Assembly: GCF_002250565.1 (NCBI RefSeq) | Contig: NZ_NMVJ01000001.1 | Span: 620,001 to 684,000 of the forward strand | Source of the DNA: Parenemella sanctibonifatiensis | GTDB lineage: Bacteria; Actinomycetota; Actinomycetes; Propionibacteriales; Propionibacteriaceae | Length of the DNA stretch: 64,000 nucleotides | Direction of reading: 5' to 3' | Part shown: positions 55,893 to 64,000 of the stretch, piece by piece | Position numbering within the stretch: position 1 is the stretch's first letter | How the letters are laid out: each line of letters begins with the position of its first letter | Translations under genes and position numbers: made by a program | The notes under the pieces: model-generated | What the model saw: the letters and a program-made list of their open reading frames with translations, nothing else | The model's database searches: none | Told to the model about the DNA's origin: nothing

Positions 55893-57329
55893 GTGTCCGA
55901 CAATGCCCAGGCCTCCCAGGCATTCCAGTCCGCGCTCTCGGTCATCGAGACGGTGGAGCCGCGCATCGCGGGCGCCATCCGTTCCGAGCTGACCGACCAG
56001 CGCGAGAGCCTCAAGCTGATCGCCTCGGAGAACTACGCCTCCCCGGCCGTCCTGTTGACGATGGGCAACTGGCTCAGCGACAAGTACGCCGAGGGCACCG
56101 TCGGTCACCGGTTCTACGCCGGCTGTCAGAACGTCGACACCGTCGAGTCGGTGGCAGCCGAGCATGCCCGGGAGCTGTTCGGCGCCGAGTACGCCTATGT
56201 GCAGCCCCACTCCGGCATCGACGCCAACCTGGTGGCCTTCTGGTCGATCCTGGCGCACCGTGTCGAGAAGCCGGCGCTGGCCGAGCTCGGAGCCAAGACC
56301 GTCAATGACCTCAGCGAGTCGGACTGGGAGACGCTGCGGCGCAGCTTCGGCGACCAGCGCCTGCTCGGCATGTCGCTCGATGCCGGCGGTCACCTGACCC
56401 ACGGCTTCCGCCCCAATATTTCCGGCAAGATGTTCCACCAGCGCTCCTACGGCACCGATCCGACCAGCCAGCTGCTGGACTACGACGCCTTGGCCGCCCA
56501 GGCCAAGGAGTTCAAGCCGCTCATCATCGTGGCCGGCTACTCGGCGTATCCGCGTCGGGTGAACTTCGCCAAGATGCGCGAGATCGCCGACTCGGTTGGC
56601 GCCACCCTGATGGTGGACATGGCCCACTTCGCCGGCCTGGTCGCCGGCAAGGTCTTCACCGGCGACGAGGATCCGGTGCCGCACGCCCACGTGGTCACCA
56701 CCACGACCCACAAGTCCCTGCGTGGCCCGCGCGGCGGCATGGTGCTGGCAACCCAGGAGTACGCCGATTCGGTGGACCGGGGCTGCCCGCTGGTGCTCGG
56801 CGGTCCGCTGTCGAACATGATGGCCGCCAAGGCCGTCGCGCTGGCCGAGGCCCGCACCGACAACTTCCGGAGCTATGCCCAGCAGGTCGCCGACAATGCC
56901 CAGGCGCTCGCCGAGGGCTTCCTCAAGCGTGGCGCCAGCCTGGTCACCGGCGGCACCGACAACCACCTGGTGCTGGTCGACGTGGGCGGCTTCGGGTTGA
57001 CCGGCCGCCAGGCCGAGTCGGCGCTGTTGGACTCCGGTGTGGTCACCAACCGCAACTCGGTCCCCAACGACCCGCAGGGCGCCTGGTACACCAGCGGTGT
57101 CCGGCTCGGGACGCCCGCGCTCACCAGCCGCGGCTTCGGACCCGAGGAGTTCGACCGGGTCGCCGAGCTGATCGTGGACGTGCTCAAGGGCACCGAGCCG
57201 ACCAGCACCAGCGCCGGCGCACCGAGCAAGGCCAAGTACGCCATCGCCAACGGCCTGGCCGAGCGCACCCATGCTGCGGCGTCCGAACTGCTCGACAAGC
57301 ACCCGCTCTACCCTGGCCTGGAGCTCTGA
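55893..57329 (+). CDS. glyA: serine hydroxymethyltransferase
   Basis: GlyA converts serine and tetrahydrofolate to glycine and methylene-THF. The 478-residue product is longer than the usual 420-430 because of an insertion of about 50 residues before the central domain (around [15 protein letters not shown] through [14 protein letters not shown]). [38 protein letters not shown] and the PLP lysine in [15 protein letters not shown] are intact. GTG 55893 has a GAAGGAG Shine-Dalgarno. A 17-bp stem terminator follows. Confidence 0.93.
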   Translation: MSDNAQASQAFQSALSVIETVEPRIAGAIRSELTDQRESLKLIASENYASPAVLLTMGNWLSDKYAEGTVGHRFYAGCQNVDTVESVAAEHARELFGAEYAYVQPHSGIDANLVAFWSILAHRVEKPALAELGAKTVNDLSESDWETLRRSFGDQRLLGMSLDAGGHLTHGFRPNISGKMFHQRSYGTDPTSQLLDYDALAAQAKEFKPLIIVAGYSAYPRRVNFAKMREIADSVGATLMVDMAHFAGLVAGKVFTGDEDPVPHAHVVTTTTHKSLRGPRGGMVLATQEYADSVDRGCPLVLGGPLSNMMAAKAVALAEARTDNFRSYAQQVADNAQALAEGFLKRGASLVTGGTDNHLVLVDVGGFGLTGRQAESALLDSGVVTNRNSVPNDPQGAWYTSGVRLGTPALTSRGFGPEEFDRVAELIVDVLKGTEPTSTSAGAPSKAKYAIANGLAERTHAAASELLDKHPLYPGLEL

Positions 57330-57343
57330 GCCGCAGCGCCACA

Positions 57344-57381
57344 ACGACAATGCCCCGGGGATGTCCCCGGGGCATTGTCGT
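57344..57381. terminator. bidirectional terminator between glyA and the DUF2207 gene
   Basis: A perfect 17-bp stem with a 4-nt loop (ACGACAATGCCCCGGGG / CCCCGGGGCATTGTCGT) lies between the two convergent stops. No T-run, but the length of the stem is striking. Confidence 0.85.
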
Positions 57382-57395
57382 GTCGGTGTCCGTGG

Positions 57396-59102
57396 TCAGC
57401 GCAGGAAGAGCACGCCGCTGACGCTGGTGATGAAGTTGCGCATCGAGCCCGGGAAGTCCCGCAGATGCCAGGTGTCCGGGGCGTGATACCAGCTCAGGTC
57501 ACGCGGGTCGGCCACATCGTCATCGTCGGACTCGACGAAGGCCTTCAGCCAACGATCCGAACCGCCCAGCACCACCGCGTACGGCAGCAGCTCCGACAGT
57601 TCGCGCAGCTCCTTGCCGGGCGGCATCTCATCGGTGGGTCGGTTCACCAGGTCGGCGCGCAGCGCCAGCATGCCCTCCAGGATCCGCGAGCCGTTCGCGG
57701 TCCGCGCCGGCATCTCCTCCGAGACCAGCAACAGCCCCAACGCCAGCATCACCAGCACGAGACCGAGCAGGCCGAAGCCGGTGAAGGCAGCCAACACGAC
57801 GGTTGCGACCACGGCGACGCCCAGCCCGATCCAGCCGCCGGTCTTCCACAGGTTGCGGGTGGAGTCGGGACGCTGTTCGTACCAGCCGCGCTCGACCAGT
57901 TCGTCATAGAGGGCGGACTGGATGTCGTTGAGCGAGTTGGGCAGCGTCTCGGGCAGCTGAGACACCTTGGTGACACTGTCGGCCTGCGGTGTCAGCGCCT
58001 CGATGATGCGCTGCTCGTACGCGTGCAGCCCTTCCCCCTGCGCCTTGCCGCGGCGGATCTCCCAGTCGGTCGGATCGTACTCGTTGGCGCGGGGCAGCTC
58101 GGTGATGTGCAGGTGGCCGCGGACCGCCAGGTCGATCAGGCTGGCGGTGATGTCGATCGGGTCCACTCGCTCGTCGAACATGGTGCCGACCTGCCCCGGG
58201 CGTACGTCCTCGATCACCTGGAACTCGCTGAGCCCCTCGCCTGCGGCGCGGAATTCGGCGATCCGGATCGGGTCGCCGGTGGGGGCGGCGTCCCGGCCGG
58301 CGCGGCGGTGCATGCTCCACAGCACCAGACCGCCGACCACCAGCACGCCAAGCGCAACCAGCAGCGGCAGCGGCGAGAAGGAGAAGGCCCGGTCCAGGCT
58401 CCAGCGTTCCTGCAGGTCCTCGGTGACCGGGACAACGCTGGTCGGGTAGACCAGCGAGAACTCCACCATCTGGCCCTGGCCCAGCGGGCCGGCGCGGAAG
58501 TAGGGGTCCGGGTTGTTGTGGGTCGAGGTGACCCACTCGTTGCACTTGGAGGGAGCGTCGGGGGAGCCGGCGTTGCAGTCGATGCCGACGCTGCCGGGCG
58601 GGGCGGAGACCACCGCGTTGAAGTCGCGCACCGGGGCCGACAGGCCCTGCAGCGCACGCCAGCGGACGTCGGTGGCGTCGGGACCCTTGGCGTGGGTGGC
58701 GCCGGCGACGGTGTAGGAGATCGTCACCGATCCGTTCAGTCCGTCGGTGGGCACCGTGACGACGGTCGCGTCACCCTCCTCGGTGATCGTGGCGCCCGAC
58801 ACCGGGCTGCCGTCCGCGGTCACCTCGACTTTGCTCAACTGGTAGCGGTACTCCCGGTTGTCGAGCGCGGCCTCGGTCGTGGCAAAGCGCTGCTCGAGGG
58901 TGCCCGGCACCCCGTCGCTGGCGAAGGTGATGGTGGCATCGACGTCGATCGTGCCGTCCTCGTTGAGGATGGCCTGGACGTCATAGGTCTCGACCATGCC
59001 TTCCGCGCGGGCCGGCAGTGCGCCACCCGCCCAGACGGTGATCGCCAGCAAGGCGACCATGATCACGGCCGGGATGCGGCGAAGATGTACTGATCCGGAC
59101 AC
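57396..59102 (-). CDS. DUF2207 domain membrane protein
   Basis: A 568-residue predicted membrane protein with a signal peptide (about residues 1-33), an extracytoplasmic beta-rich DUF2207 domain (about 34-270; VETYDVQAILNEDGTIDVDATITF), a hydrophobic segment (LPLLVALGVLVVGGLVLWS), a cytoplasmic region, a double hydrophobic region (WIGLGVAVVATVVLAAFTGFGLLGLVLVML-type) and an acidic tail with DDDD. Function unknown; family members are exported-domain proteins of uncertain role. GTG 59102 has GGAAGGA upstream. Confidence 0.85.
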   Translation of the reverse strand: MSGSVHLRRIPAVIMVALLAITVWAGGALPARAEGMVETYDVQAILNEDGTIDVDATITFASDGVPGTLEQRFATTEAALDNREYRYQLSKVEVTADGSPVSGATITEEGDATVVTVPTDGLNGSVTISYTVAGATHAKGPDATDVRWRALQGLSAPVRDFNAVVSAPPGSVGIDCNAGSPDAPSKCNEWVTSTHNNPDPYFRAGPLGQGQMVEFSLVYPTSVVPVTEDLQERWSLDRAFSFSPLPLLVALGVLVVGGLVLWSMHRRAGRDAAPTGDPIRIAEFRAAGEGLSEFQVIEDVRPGQVGTMFDERVDPIDITASLIDLAVRGHLHITELPRANEYDPTDWEIRRGKAQGEGLHAYEQRIIEALTPQADSVTKVSQLPETLPNSLNDIQSALYDELVERGWYEQRPDSTRNLWKTGGWIGLGVAVVATVVLAAFTGFGLLGLVLVMLALGLLLVSEEMPARTANGSRILEGMLALRADLVNRPTDEMPPGKELRELSELLPYAVVLGGSDRWLKAFVESDDDDVADPRDLSWYHAPDTWHLRDFPGSMRNFITSVSGVLFLR

Positions 59103-59183
59103 AAGAATCCTTCCACGGGAGCCCGTGCAAACTATCGCACACCGGAGCCGCCGCGGGCAGGCGCGGCACCGCGGCCGCCGTCC

Positions 59184-59189
59184 TAGGAT
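59184..59189 (+). promoter_or_regulatory. -10 element of ispF (leaderless)
   Basis: TAGGAT ends 6 nt before GTG 59196. Confidence 0.6.
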
Positions 59190-59195
59190 GCACAG

Positions 59196-59708
59196 GTGAC
59201 TTCTGCTGATTCCGCCCCACCGATGCCTCGGCTGCGCACCGGGATCGGCACCGATGCGCACCGGTTGCAGGACGGCGTACCGATGCACTTGGCCGGTCTG
59301 GCCTTTCCCGATGAACCGGTTGGCCTGGCTGGCCACTCCGATGGTGACGTCGCCTGCCATGCGCTGTGCGATGCGCTGTTCTCTGCCGCTGGGCTCGGTG
59401 ACCTGGGGAGCAACTTCGGCACGGCCGAGCCGGAGTGGGCCGGGGCTGCCGGCGTACGCCTGCTTGCCGAGGCACACCGCCGGGTGCAGCAGGCGGGCTG
59501 GTCGGTGGCCAGCGCAGCAGTCCAGATCATCGGGGTACGCCCGCGACTCGCCGCTCGACGCGGCGAGGCAGAACAGACCTTGTCCCAGGTGTTGGGCACT
59601 GGGGTCAGCGTCAGCGCGACCACCACCGATGGGCTCGGCTTCACCGGCCGCGGCGAGGGTGTCGCCGCCGTGGCCACGGTGCTGTTGGTCGCAGATTCAG
59701 CCCGCTGA
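59196..59708 (+). CDS. ispF: 2-C-methyl-D-erythritol 2,4-cyclodiphosphate synthase
   Basis: IspF makes MEcPP in the non-mevalonate isoprenoid pathway. The 170-residue product has GIGTDAHRL (zinc Asp/His), [16 protein letters not shown] and GLGDLGSNF, then [17 protein letters not shown] near the end. Length is normal. It is separate from ispD, which lies 1.4 kb downstream on the other strand, unlike the fused or adjacent ispDF of many bacteria. Confidence 0.95.
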   Translation: MTSADSAPPMPRLRTGIGTDAHRLQDGVPMHLAGLAFPDEPVGLAGHSDGDVACHALCDALFSAAGLGDLGSNFGTAEPEWAGAAGVRLLAEAHRRVQQAGWSVASAAVQIIGVRPRLAARRGEAEQTLSQVLGTGVSVSATTTDGLGFTGRGEGVAAVATVLLVADSAR

Positions 59709-59768
59709 AGCCCGGCGTCGGGACCGGCTGCGGCACCACAGCCCTGTCCGGGCGGTCCGACTTGGGCA

Positions 59769-59774
59769 TACCAT
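59769..59774 (+). promoter_or_regulatory. -10 element of the metallopeptidase gene (leaderless)
   Basis: TACCAT ends 6 nt before GTG 59781. Confidence 0.5.
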
Positions 59775-59780
59775 TGCCGT

Positions 59781-61052
59781 GTGAGTCAGCAATGGGGTCA
59801 GCAGTTGGGCTGGGGAGACCAGTCGAACGGTTTCCAGCAGCAGGGTGGATATCAGCAGCAGCCTGGTGGATATGGCCAGAATGCCTTCGGCGGTCCCGGC
59901 GGTGGCGGCTTCGGCCAGTCTTGGCAGGGCGGCCAGCAGGGTTGGGGCCAGCCCCCGCAGCAAGGCTTCGGTCAGCCCCAGCAAGGCTTCGGTCAGCCCC
60001 AGCAAGGCTTCGGTCAGCAGGGCTACGGCCAGCCCGGTTACGGGCAGCAGGGCGGCTACCAACAGCAGGGATATGGCCAACAGTTCGGTCAGGGTGGCTA
60101 CGTCCAGCAGCAGGGGTGGCAGCATCAGCAGTGGCAGCAGCCCGGCGGGCCGGCACCGAAGCGGCCCGGCTCCCCGCTGCGCCCGATCCTGATCGCCGTC
60201 ATCGGCGTCCTGGTGCTGGCCATCGCAGGCATGGGCATCGCCTCGCTGGTGGGTCCCAGCTATGAGAACGAGGACTACGAGGTCCCGGCACCGTCCGAGA
60301 CTCCGGCGCCGCCGCCGGACTTCCAGGCCTCCGAGGTTGAGGACTACATGGTCAACAACCCGCTCTATCAGCAGGTTGTCCCCGCCCCGGTCCGCTGTCA
60401 GGTCACCCCCGCCGACTGGCAGAACGGTACCGACGAGGACATCGAGCGATACATGGACGAGCTGGTCGCCTGCTTCACCCGGGTCTGGGGCCCCAGCCTC
60501 GAGGCTGCTGGCTTCACCCCGGTGGCCTTCAAGTCCGAGGTCTACTCCCCCGATGTCGCCACCGGCTGCGGCAAGCTGCCGGAGGTCAACGCGGTGTTCT
60601 GCGGCAACACCCAGAAGATCTACTACACCCAGACCCTGGCGCAGTTCCTCTTTCCGGAGTTCCCCGACCCCAGCTTCATCATCGAGTCGGTGATGGCTCA
60701 CGAGTACGGCCACGGCATCGCCTACCGAAGCGGCATCCTGATCGCCGAGCACTACACCAGGCGTTCGGAGGGCCCGACCACCGAGGCCGGGCTGCTGTCC
60801 AATCGCCGCTCGGAGTTGCAGGCCGACTGCTTCGCCGGCCTGACGATGTACTCCCTTCAGGAGAGCCTGGAGATCACCGAGCCGAACATCGAGACCATCC
60901 TGTCAGTCTTCTCCGGAATCGGATCCGACGAGGAGGGCTCCAGCCACGGTCTGAGCACGTCGCGGGTCGCGTGGACTGAGCGCGGCTTGCAGGCCGATGG
61001 CGCGATCGGCACCTGCAACACGTTTGCTGCCGACGAGTCCGAGGTGCGCTGA
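59781..61052 (+). CDS. membrane-anchored neutral zinc metallopeptidase with Gln/Gly-rich N-terminus
   Basis: A 423-residue protein: a Gln/Gly/Tyr/Phe-rich cytoplasmic region (1-125) with three near-identical copies of a 7-residue unit (QQGFGQP), one hydrophobic segment (about 134-158) and an extracytoplasmic peptidase domain with HEYGH (307-311) and the third zinc ligand region [12 protein letters not shown], matching the YpfJ-type family. Two Cys pairs may form disulfides. The repeat is also visible in DNA as a 21-bp tandem unit. Substrate unknown. Confidence 0.85.
   Translation: MSQQWGQQLGWGDQSNGFQQQGGYQQQPGGYGQNAFGGPGGGGFGQSWQGGQQGWGQPPQQGFGQPQQGFGQPQQGFGQQGYGQPGYGQQGGYQQQGYGQQFGQGGYVQQQGWQHQQWQQPGGPAPKRPGSPLRPILIAVIGVLVLAIAGMGIASLVGPSYENEDYEVPAPSETPAPPPDFQASEVEDYMVNNPLYQQVVPAPVRCQVTPADWQNGTDEDIERYMDELVACFTRVWGPSLEAAGFTPVAFKSEVYSPDVATGCGKLPEVNAVFCGNTQKIYYTQTLAQFLFPEFPDPSFIIESVMAHEYGHGIAYRSGILIAEHYTRRSEGPTTEAGLLSNRRSELQADCFAGLTMYSLQESLEITEPNIETILSVFSGIGSDEEGSSHGLSTSRVAWTERGLQADGAIGTCNTFAADESEVR
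59958..60020 (+). repeat. 21-bp tandem repeat, three copies
   Basis: Three copies of a unit starting CAGCAAGGCTTCGGTCAG, within the Gln/Gly-rich region of the metallopeptidase gene. The third copy differs at its last bases. Confidence 0.85.
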
Positions 61053-61082
61053 CCCGGGCCCGAACTGGGCGGCTGAAGCAGG

Positions 61083-61787
61083 TCAGCTCGGGTTGGCCCC
61101 CGCCAACTGCTCTGCCAGCGCCGCCGCCAACGCCAGGTCATGCGGGTTGGTGATCTTCATGCTGGCCACATCACCGGCGACCAGCACCACCTCACGGCCC
61201 AGTGCCTCACAGGCCGCGGCGTCATCAGTGACGGCGATCCCCTGCTCGGCCACATGCGCGTGGGCCAGCTTCAGGACGGCGGTCTCGAATCCTTGCGGCG
61301 TCTGGACGGCCCGCAGTGCCGCCCTGTCGACCACCGCCGAGCCCTCGCCTGTCACCTGCCGGATGCTGTCGACCACCGGGATCACCGGGATGACCGCCGT
61401 GGCGCCGTCCTCGACTGCTTCGATCACTCGGTCCACGACCTCGACCGGCACCAGTGGCCGGGCGGCATCATGCACCAGCACGAAGGGCGGCTCCGGATCC
61501 AGCGCGGCCAGGCCTGCGGCGACTGACTCCTGACGTTCCTTGCCGCCCGCCACCACTGTCACCGGAAAATCTGACAGGTCCGCGGCGAAGCGGTCTTCCA
61601 TGCCGGCCGCCACCACGACGACCACCCGGGAGCAGCCGCCGGCGACCATCGCGCGTACGGAGTGCCGCACCAGACTCTCGCCGCCGAGCAACCGCAGTGC
61701 CTTCGGTTCGCCACCACCGAGGCGAACGCCAGAACCGGCCGCCACCACGATGGCAGCGACCGGTTCGACAGGTTGTTGTGTCGTCAC
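61083..61787 (-). CDS. ispD: 2-C-methyl-D-erythritol 4-phosphate cytidylyltransferase
   Basis: IspD couples CTP to methylerythritol phosphate. The 234-residue product has AIVVAAGSGVRLGGGEPKALRLLGG (CTP binding), VLVHDAARPLV and ALRAVQTPQGFETAVL, then TDDAAACEALG. GTG 61787 starts 1 nt after the carD stop (TGACGTG), so the two are translationally coupled as in many actinobacteria. Confidence 0.94.
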   Translation of the reverse strand: MTTQQPVEPVAAIVVAAGSGVRLGGGEPKALRLLGGESLVRHSVRAMVAGGCSRVVVVVAAGMEDRFAADLSDFPVTVVAGGKERQESVAAGLAALDPEPPFVLVHDAARPLVPVEVVDRVIEAVEDGATAVIPVIPVVDSIRQVTGEGSAVVDRAALRAVQTPQGFETAVLKLAHAHVAEQGIAVTDDAAACEALGREVVLVAGDVASMKITNPHDLALAAALAEQLAGANPS

Positions 61788-61788
61788 G

Positions 61789-62274
61789 TCAGGACGCGAG
61801 GACCTCGTCGAGGAGCACCTCGGCTCGATCCTCTTCGACCTTCTCCGCGAGCGCGAGCTCGGAGACCAGGATCTGGCGTGCCTTGGCGAGCATCCGCTTC
61901 TCGCCGGCCGACAGGCCACGGTCCTTCTCGCGACGCCACAGGTCCCGCACCACTTCGGCGACCTTCATGACATTGCCCGAGTGCAACTTCTCGAGGTTGG
62001 CCTTGTAGCGGCGCGACCAGTTGGTCGGCTCCTCCACTTGCGGCTCACGCAGCACGGAGAACACCCGCTCCAGACCGTCGGCATCCACGACATCGCGTAC
62101 GCCCACCAAGTCGAGGTTGCAGGCCGGGACTCGCACGACCAGGTCATTCTGACCGACGATGCGAAGGACCAAGTAGAGCCGGTCCTCTCCCTTGATCTTC
62201 CTCGTCTCCATGTCCTCGATGACAGCCGCCCCATGATTGGGATAAACCACCGTCTCACCGACAGTAAAGCTCAT
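61789..62274 (-). CDS. carD: CarD family transcriptional regulator
   Basis: CarD binds the RNA polymerase beta lobe and stabilises open promoter complexes in actinobacteria; it is essential in mycobacteria. The 161-residue product has the RNA polymerase-interacting domain ([37 protein letters not shown]) and the helical DNA-binding domain with the key Trp in [25 protein letters not shown] precedes the ATG, and a TAGAAT -10 lies 25 nt upstream. Confidence 0.96.
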   Translation of the reverse strand: MSFTVGETVVYPNHGAAVIEDMETRKIKGEDRLYLVLRIVGQNDLVVRVPACNLDLVGVRDVVDADGLERVFSVLREPQVEEPTNWSRRYKANLEKLHSGNVMKVAEVVRDLWRREKDRGLSAGEKRMLAKARQILVSELALAEKVEEDRAEVLLDEVLAS

Positions 62275-62298
62275 GTAGGAACCCCTTTCGCAGGCTCC

Positions 62299-62304
62299 AT
62301 TCTA
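62299..62304 (-). promoter_or_regulatory. -10 element of carD
   Basis: TAGAAT, 24 nt before ATG 62274, leaves a short leader with a Shine-Dalgarno, unlike the leaderless genes around it. Confidence 0.5.
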
Positions 62305-62499
62305 TCACCCTGAACGCACGGAACCCATCCCGCAAACCCTTGCGCTCCGCCCCCGCGGACCCCTACCATGCCGCGGCCACCCCTTCCCCCTTCCCCAGCG
62401 CCTTGGAACCGCAGGCTGACGTGAGGGGCCGGATGCGGCTAGTGTTGGCCTCAACTGGACGTCCCTGTGGACGAGTCGCCCGAGCAAGGAGCACCGAGC

Positions 62500-63006
62500 A
62501 TGCTGAAGGACTGGAGGCGCGCAGCAGCGGCCCTTGTCTGCGCCGCAACCGTGGGTCTGACCGGCTGCGGATTCAATGCTGACACCCTGCAGCCCTACAC
62601 CCAGGCCGACGGCGCCAACGTCGAGGCCGGAGACGTCAAGGTTCGCGATCTGGTGGCCGTCCTCGACGGTGAGGGCGAGGCCTTCCTGACCGGTCAGATC
62701 ATCGCCGACGCCGACGACGAACTGGTCGAGGTGACCGGCCAGGCGATCGGTTACGACAACCAGCCCGCCGGCCAGCTCAGCGTCGATTTCGACCAGATCG
62801 AACTCACCGCCAACGAGCCCGCCAACCTGCTGTCCACCCCGATCAGGCTGACCTCCGACGAGCTGGCAGTCGGCTCCACCGTGCGCCTGACGCTGGTCTT
62901 CGCCAGCGGCGCCCAGGCCGAAGTGGTCGCCCCGGTGCATTCGGCTGATGACGCCGTCTACGGTTCGGCCTCCCCGCAGGCCCCCTCAGCGAGCCCGCGA
63001 GGCTGA
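62500..63006 (+). CDS. lipoprotein, unknown function
   Basis: A 168-residue exported lipoprotein: basic N-terminus, hydrophobic core and lipobox LTGC (Cys near residue 22). The mature part is a small beta-sandwich with acidic strands (VKVRDLVAVLDGEGEAFLTG; RLTLVFASGAQAEVVAPV) and a Ser/Pro-rich tail. AAGGAG precedes ATG 62500. The fold pattern recalls small actinobacterial lipoproteins of the copper-chaperone or adhesion type, but I do not recognise the family. Confidence 0.75.
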   Translation: MLKDWRRAAAALVCAATVGLTGCGFNADTLQPYTQADGANVEAGDVKVRDLVAVLDGEGEAFLTGQIIADADDELVEVTGQAIGYDNQPAGQLSVDFDQIELTANEPANLLSTPIRLTSDELAVGSTVRLTLVFASGAQAEVVAPVHSADDAVYGSASPQAPSASPRG

Positions 63007-63029
63007 TCGTTCAGGTCAGCCGCACCCGG

Positions 63030-63971
63030 TCACTGGAAGAGGCTGCTGACCGATTCGCCGCAGTTGATGCGGCGGACGGCTTCGGCAAACAGCGGGGCCA
63101 CGGTGCAGACCTCCATGTTGGGCAGCCGCTTCTCCGCGGCCAGCGGCACCGTGTTGGTGGTGAGGATCCGGTCAACGCCATCCAGCGAGCCCAACCGCTC
63201 GATGGCCTTGCCGGTGAACAGGCCATGAGTGCAGACGACTGCGATGGAGTTCACGCCGATCTCGCGCACCTTGATGATCAACTCGACCATCGATCCGGCG
63301 GTGGCGATCTCGTCGTCGAGGACGATCACGTCCTTGCCGGTGACATCACCCACGATGGTGTCGATCACCACCCGATCGTCGGCCAGCCGGCGCTTGGAGC
63401 CGGCTGCGACCGGTACGCCCAACAGCCGCGCGAACTGATTGGCCACCTTGGCATTGCCGAAGTCGGGTGAGACCACCACGGCGTTGGACAGGTCCTGGTC
63501 CTCGAACTGACGGGCCAGTTCCCAGACCGCGCTGAGGTGGTCCACCGGCATCGAGAAGAAGCCGTGCACCTGCTCCGAGTGCAGCGCCATGGTGACGACC
63601 CGGGTGGCGCCGGCGGTGTGGAGCATGTCCGCGACCAGACGGCCGCCGATCGAGATCCGCGGCGCGTCCTTCTTGTCGGATCGGGCATAGGAGAAGTGCG
63701 GGATGACGGCCGTGATGTGGGCTGCGGAGGCACCGCGGGCGGCATCCAACATCATCAACAGCTCAAAGAGATTCTCCTGTGCCGGCGGCACCAACGGCTG
63801 CACGATGTAGACGTCACGGCGGCGGCAGTTGGCCTGCAACTGCACCTGCAGGCAGTCATTGCTGAAGCGTGTGGTGTCCGAAGGCGACAGGTCCACGCCG
63901 AGGATCTGGCACATTTCCTCGGCAAACTCACGGTGCGCGGAACCACTGAAAACGGTGATGTCGTTGGCCAC
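63030..63971 (-). CDS. prs: ribose-phosphate pyrophosphokinase, divergent class
   Basis: A 313-residue PRPP synthase-family protein. The N-terminal ITVFSGSAHREFAEEMCQILG and the loop PHFSYARSDKKDAPRISIGGRL align with the family, and VLDDEIATAGSMVELI is the PRPP loop. The flexible-loop motif reads RSDKKDAPR where classical Prs has RQDRKDxSR, and DDEIATAG replaces DDxxDTAG, so this is a divergent paralogue and may not be the housekeeping enzyme. No glmU neighbour is in the window. GTG 63971 is set by TAGGGT 6 nt upstream. Confidence 0.85.
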   Translation of the reverse strand: MANDITVFSGSAHREFAEEMCQILGVDLSPSDTTRFSNDCLQVQLQANCRRRDVYIVQPLVPPAQENLFELLMMLDAARGASAAHITAVIPHFSYARSDKKDAPRISIGGRLVADMLHTAGATRVVTMALHSEQVHGFFSMPVDHLSAVWELARQFEDQDLSNAVVVSPDFGNAKVANQFARLLGVPVAAGSKRRLADDRVVIDTIVGDVTGKDVIVLDDEIATAGSMVELIIKVREIGVNSIAVVCTHGLFTGKAIERLGSLDGVDRILTTNTVPLAAEKRLPNMEVCTVAPLFAEAVRRINCGESVSSLFQ

Positions 63972-63977
63972 GCGCCA

Positions 63978-63983
63978 ACCCTA
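63978..63983 (-). promoter_or_regulatory. -10 element of prs (leaderless)
   Basis: TAGGGT ends 6 nt before GTG 63971. Confidence 0.55.
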
Positions 63984-64000
63984 ACGGCAGCGGTGGCTGC

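Noticed and set aside
55506-57350. 614-codon frame antisense to glyA and gtrA
   Set aside because: No recognisable domain, and glyA is unmistakable on the plus strand.

Overview
The window is high-GC DNA (about 70% G+C by eye) from an actinobacterium, most likely of the Propionibacteriaceae / Propionibacteriales. This is inferred from the mix of CarD, HelR-type RNA polymerase motor, XPB helicase with its Rv0862c-like partner, DUF3263 and DUF4032 proteins, MsiK-type ATPase, a GGM-tailed GroEL under CIRCE control, and many leaderless transcripts (a -10 hexamer 6-9 nt before an ATG/GTG start). No species can be fixed from sequence alone.

Layout. 1-10.6 kb: larE diverging from a membrane protein gene; a helicase-associated protein, an FN3/Pro-rich membrane protein and XPB helicase in one run; a Nudix hydrolase; helR; a protein of unknown function. 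10.6-13.8 kb: a winged-helix regulator diverging from a dienelactone-hydrolase-like gene, a Tat-exported DUF4434-like protein, cutC. 13.9-17.8 kb: a siderophore ABC importer (binding protein, two permeases, ATPase) behind a DtxR/IdeR-like box. 17.9-19.8 kb: groEL with a terminator and two tandem CIRCE operators. 19.8-23.5 kb: an HExxH protein and a type VII secretion substrate-like cluster, then a DUF3263 gene. 23.6-23.8 kb: a palindromic repeat and tRNA-Thr(TGT). 23.9-28.9 kb: manA, a methyltransferase, a VTT-domain membrane protein, kbl and tdh. The tdh 5' end runs into a glutaminase gene that has lost its N-terminal third.

29.9-36.3 kb is a cobalamin-riboswitch-controlled operon: a sortase-anchored alpha-barrel protein, a membrane-anchored secreted partner, and ECF transporter T, A and S components. 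It reads as a surface vitamin B12 capture and import system with a transcobalamin-like split design. 36.4-40.5 kb: sdaA, msiK and a DUF4032 gene.

40.5-46.2 kb: a predicted (alpha/alpha)6-type carbohydrate enzyme gene is cut in two by a 3,959-bp transposon (41184-45142) with 20-bp terminal inverted repeats and a GTAC target duplication. The element carries tetR, an EamA exporter gene, an IS481-type transposase gene and an AlbA_2 (Schlafen-like) gene. Removing it restores one continuous reading frame.

46.2-64 kb: a glycerophosphodiesterase, thrC, cysS, rlmB, an aldo/keto reductase, a small protein, a GT-C mannosyltransferase-like gene with an FAD oxidoreductase, gtrA, glyA, a DUF2207 protein, ispF, a Gln/Gly-rich zinc metallopeptidase, ispD, carD, a lipoprotein and a divergent PRPP synthase.
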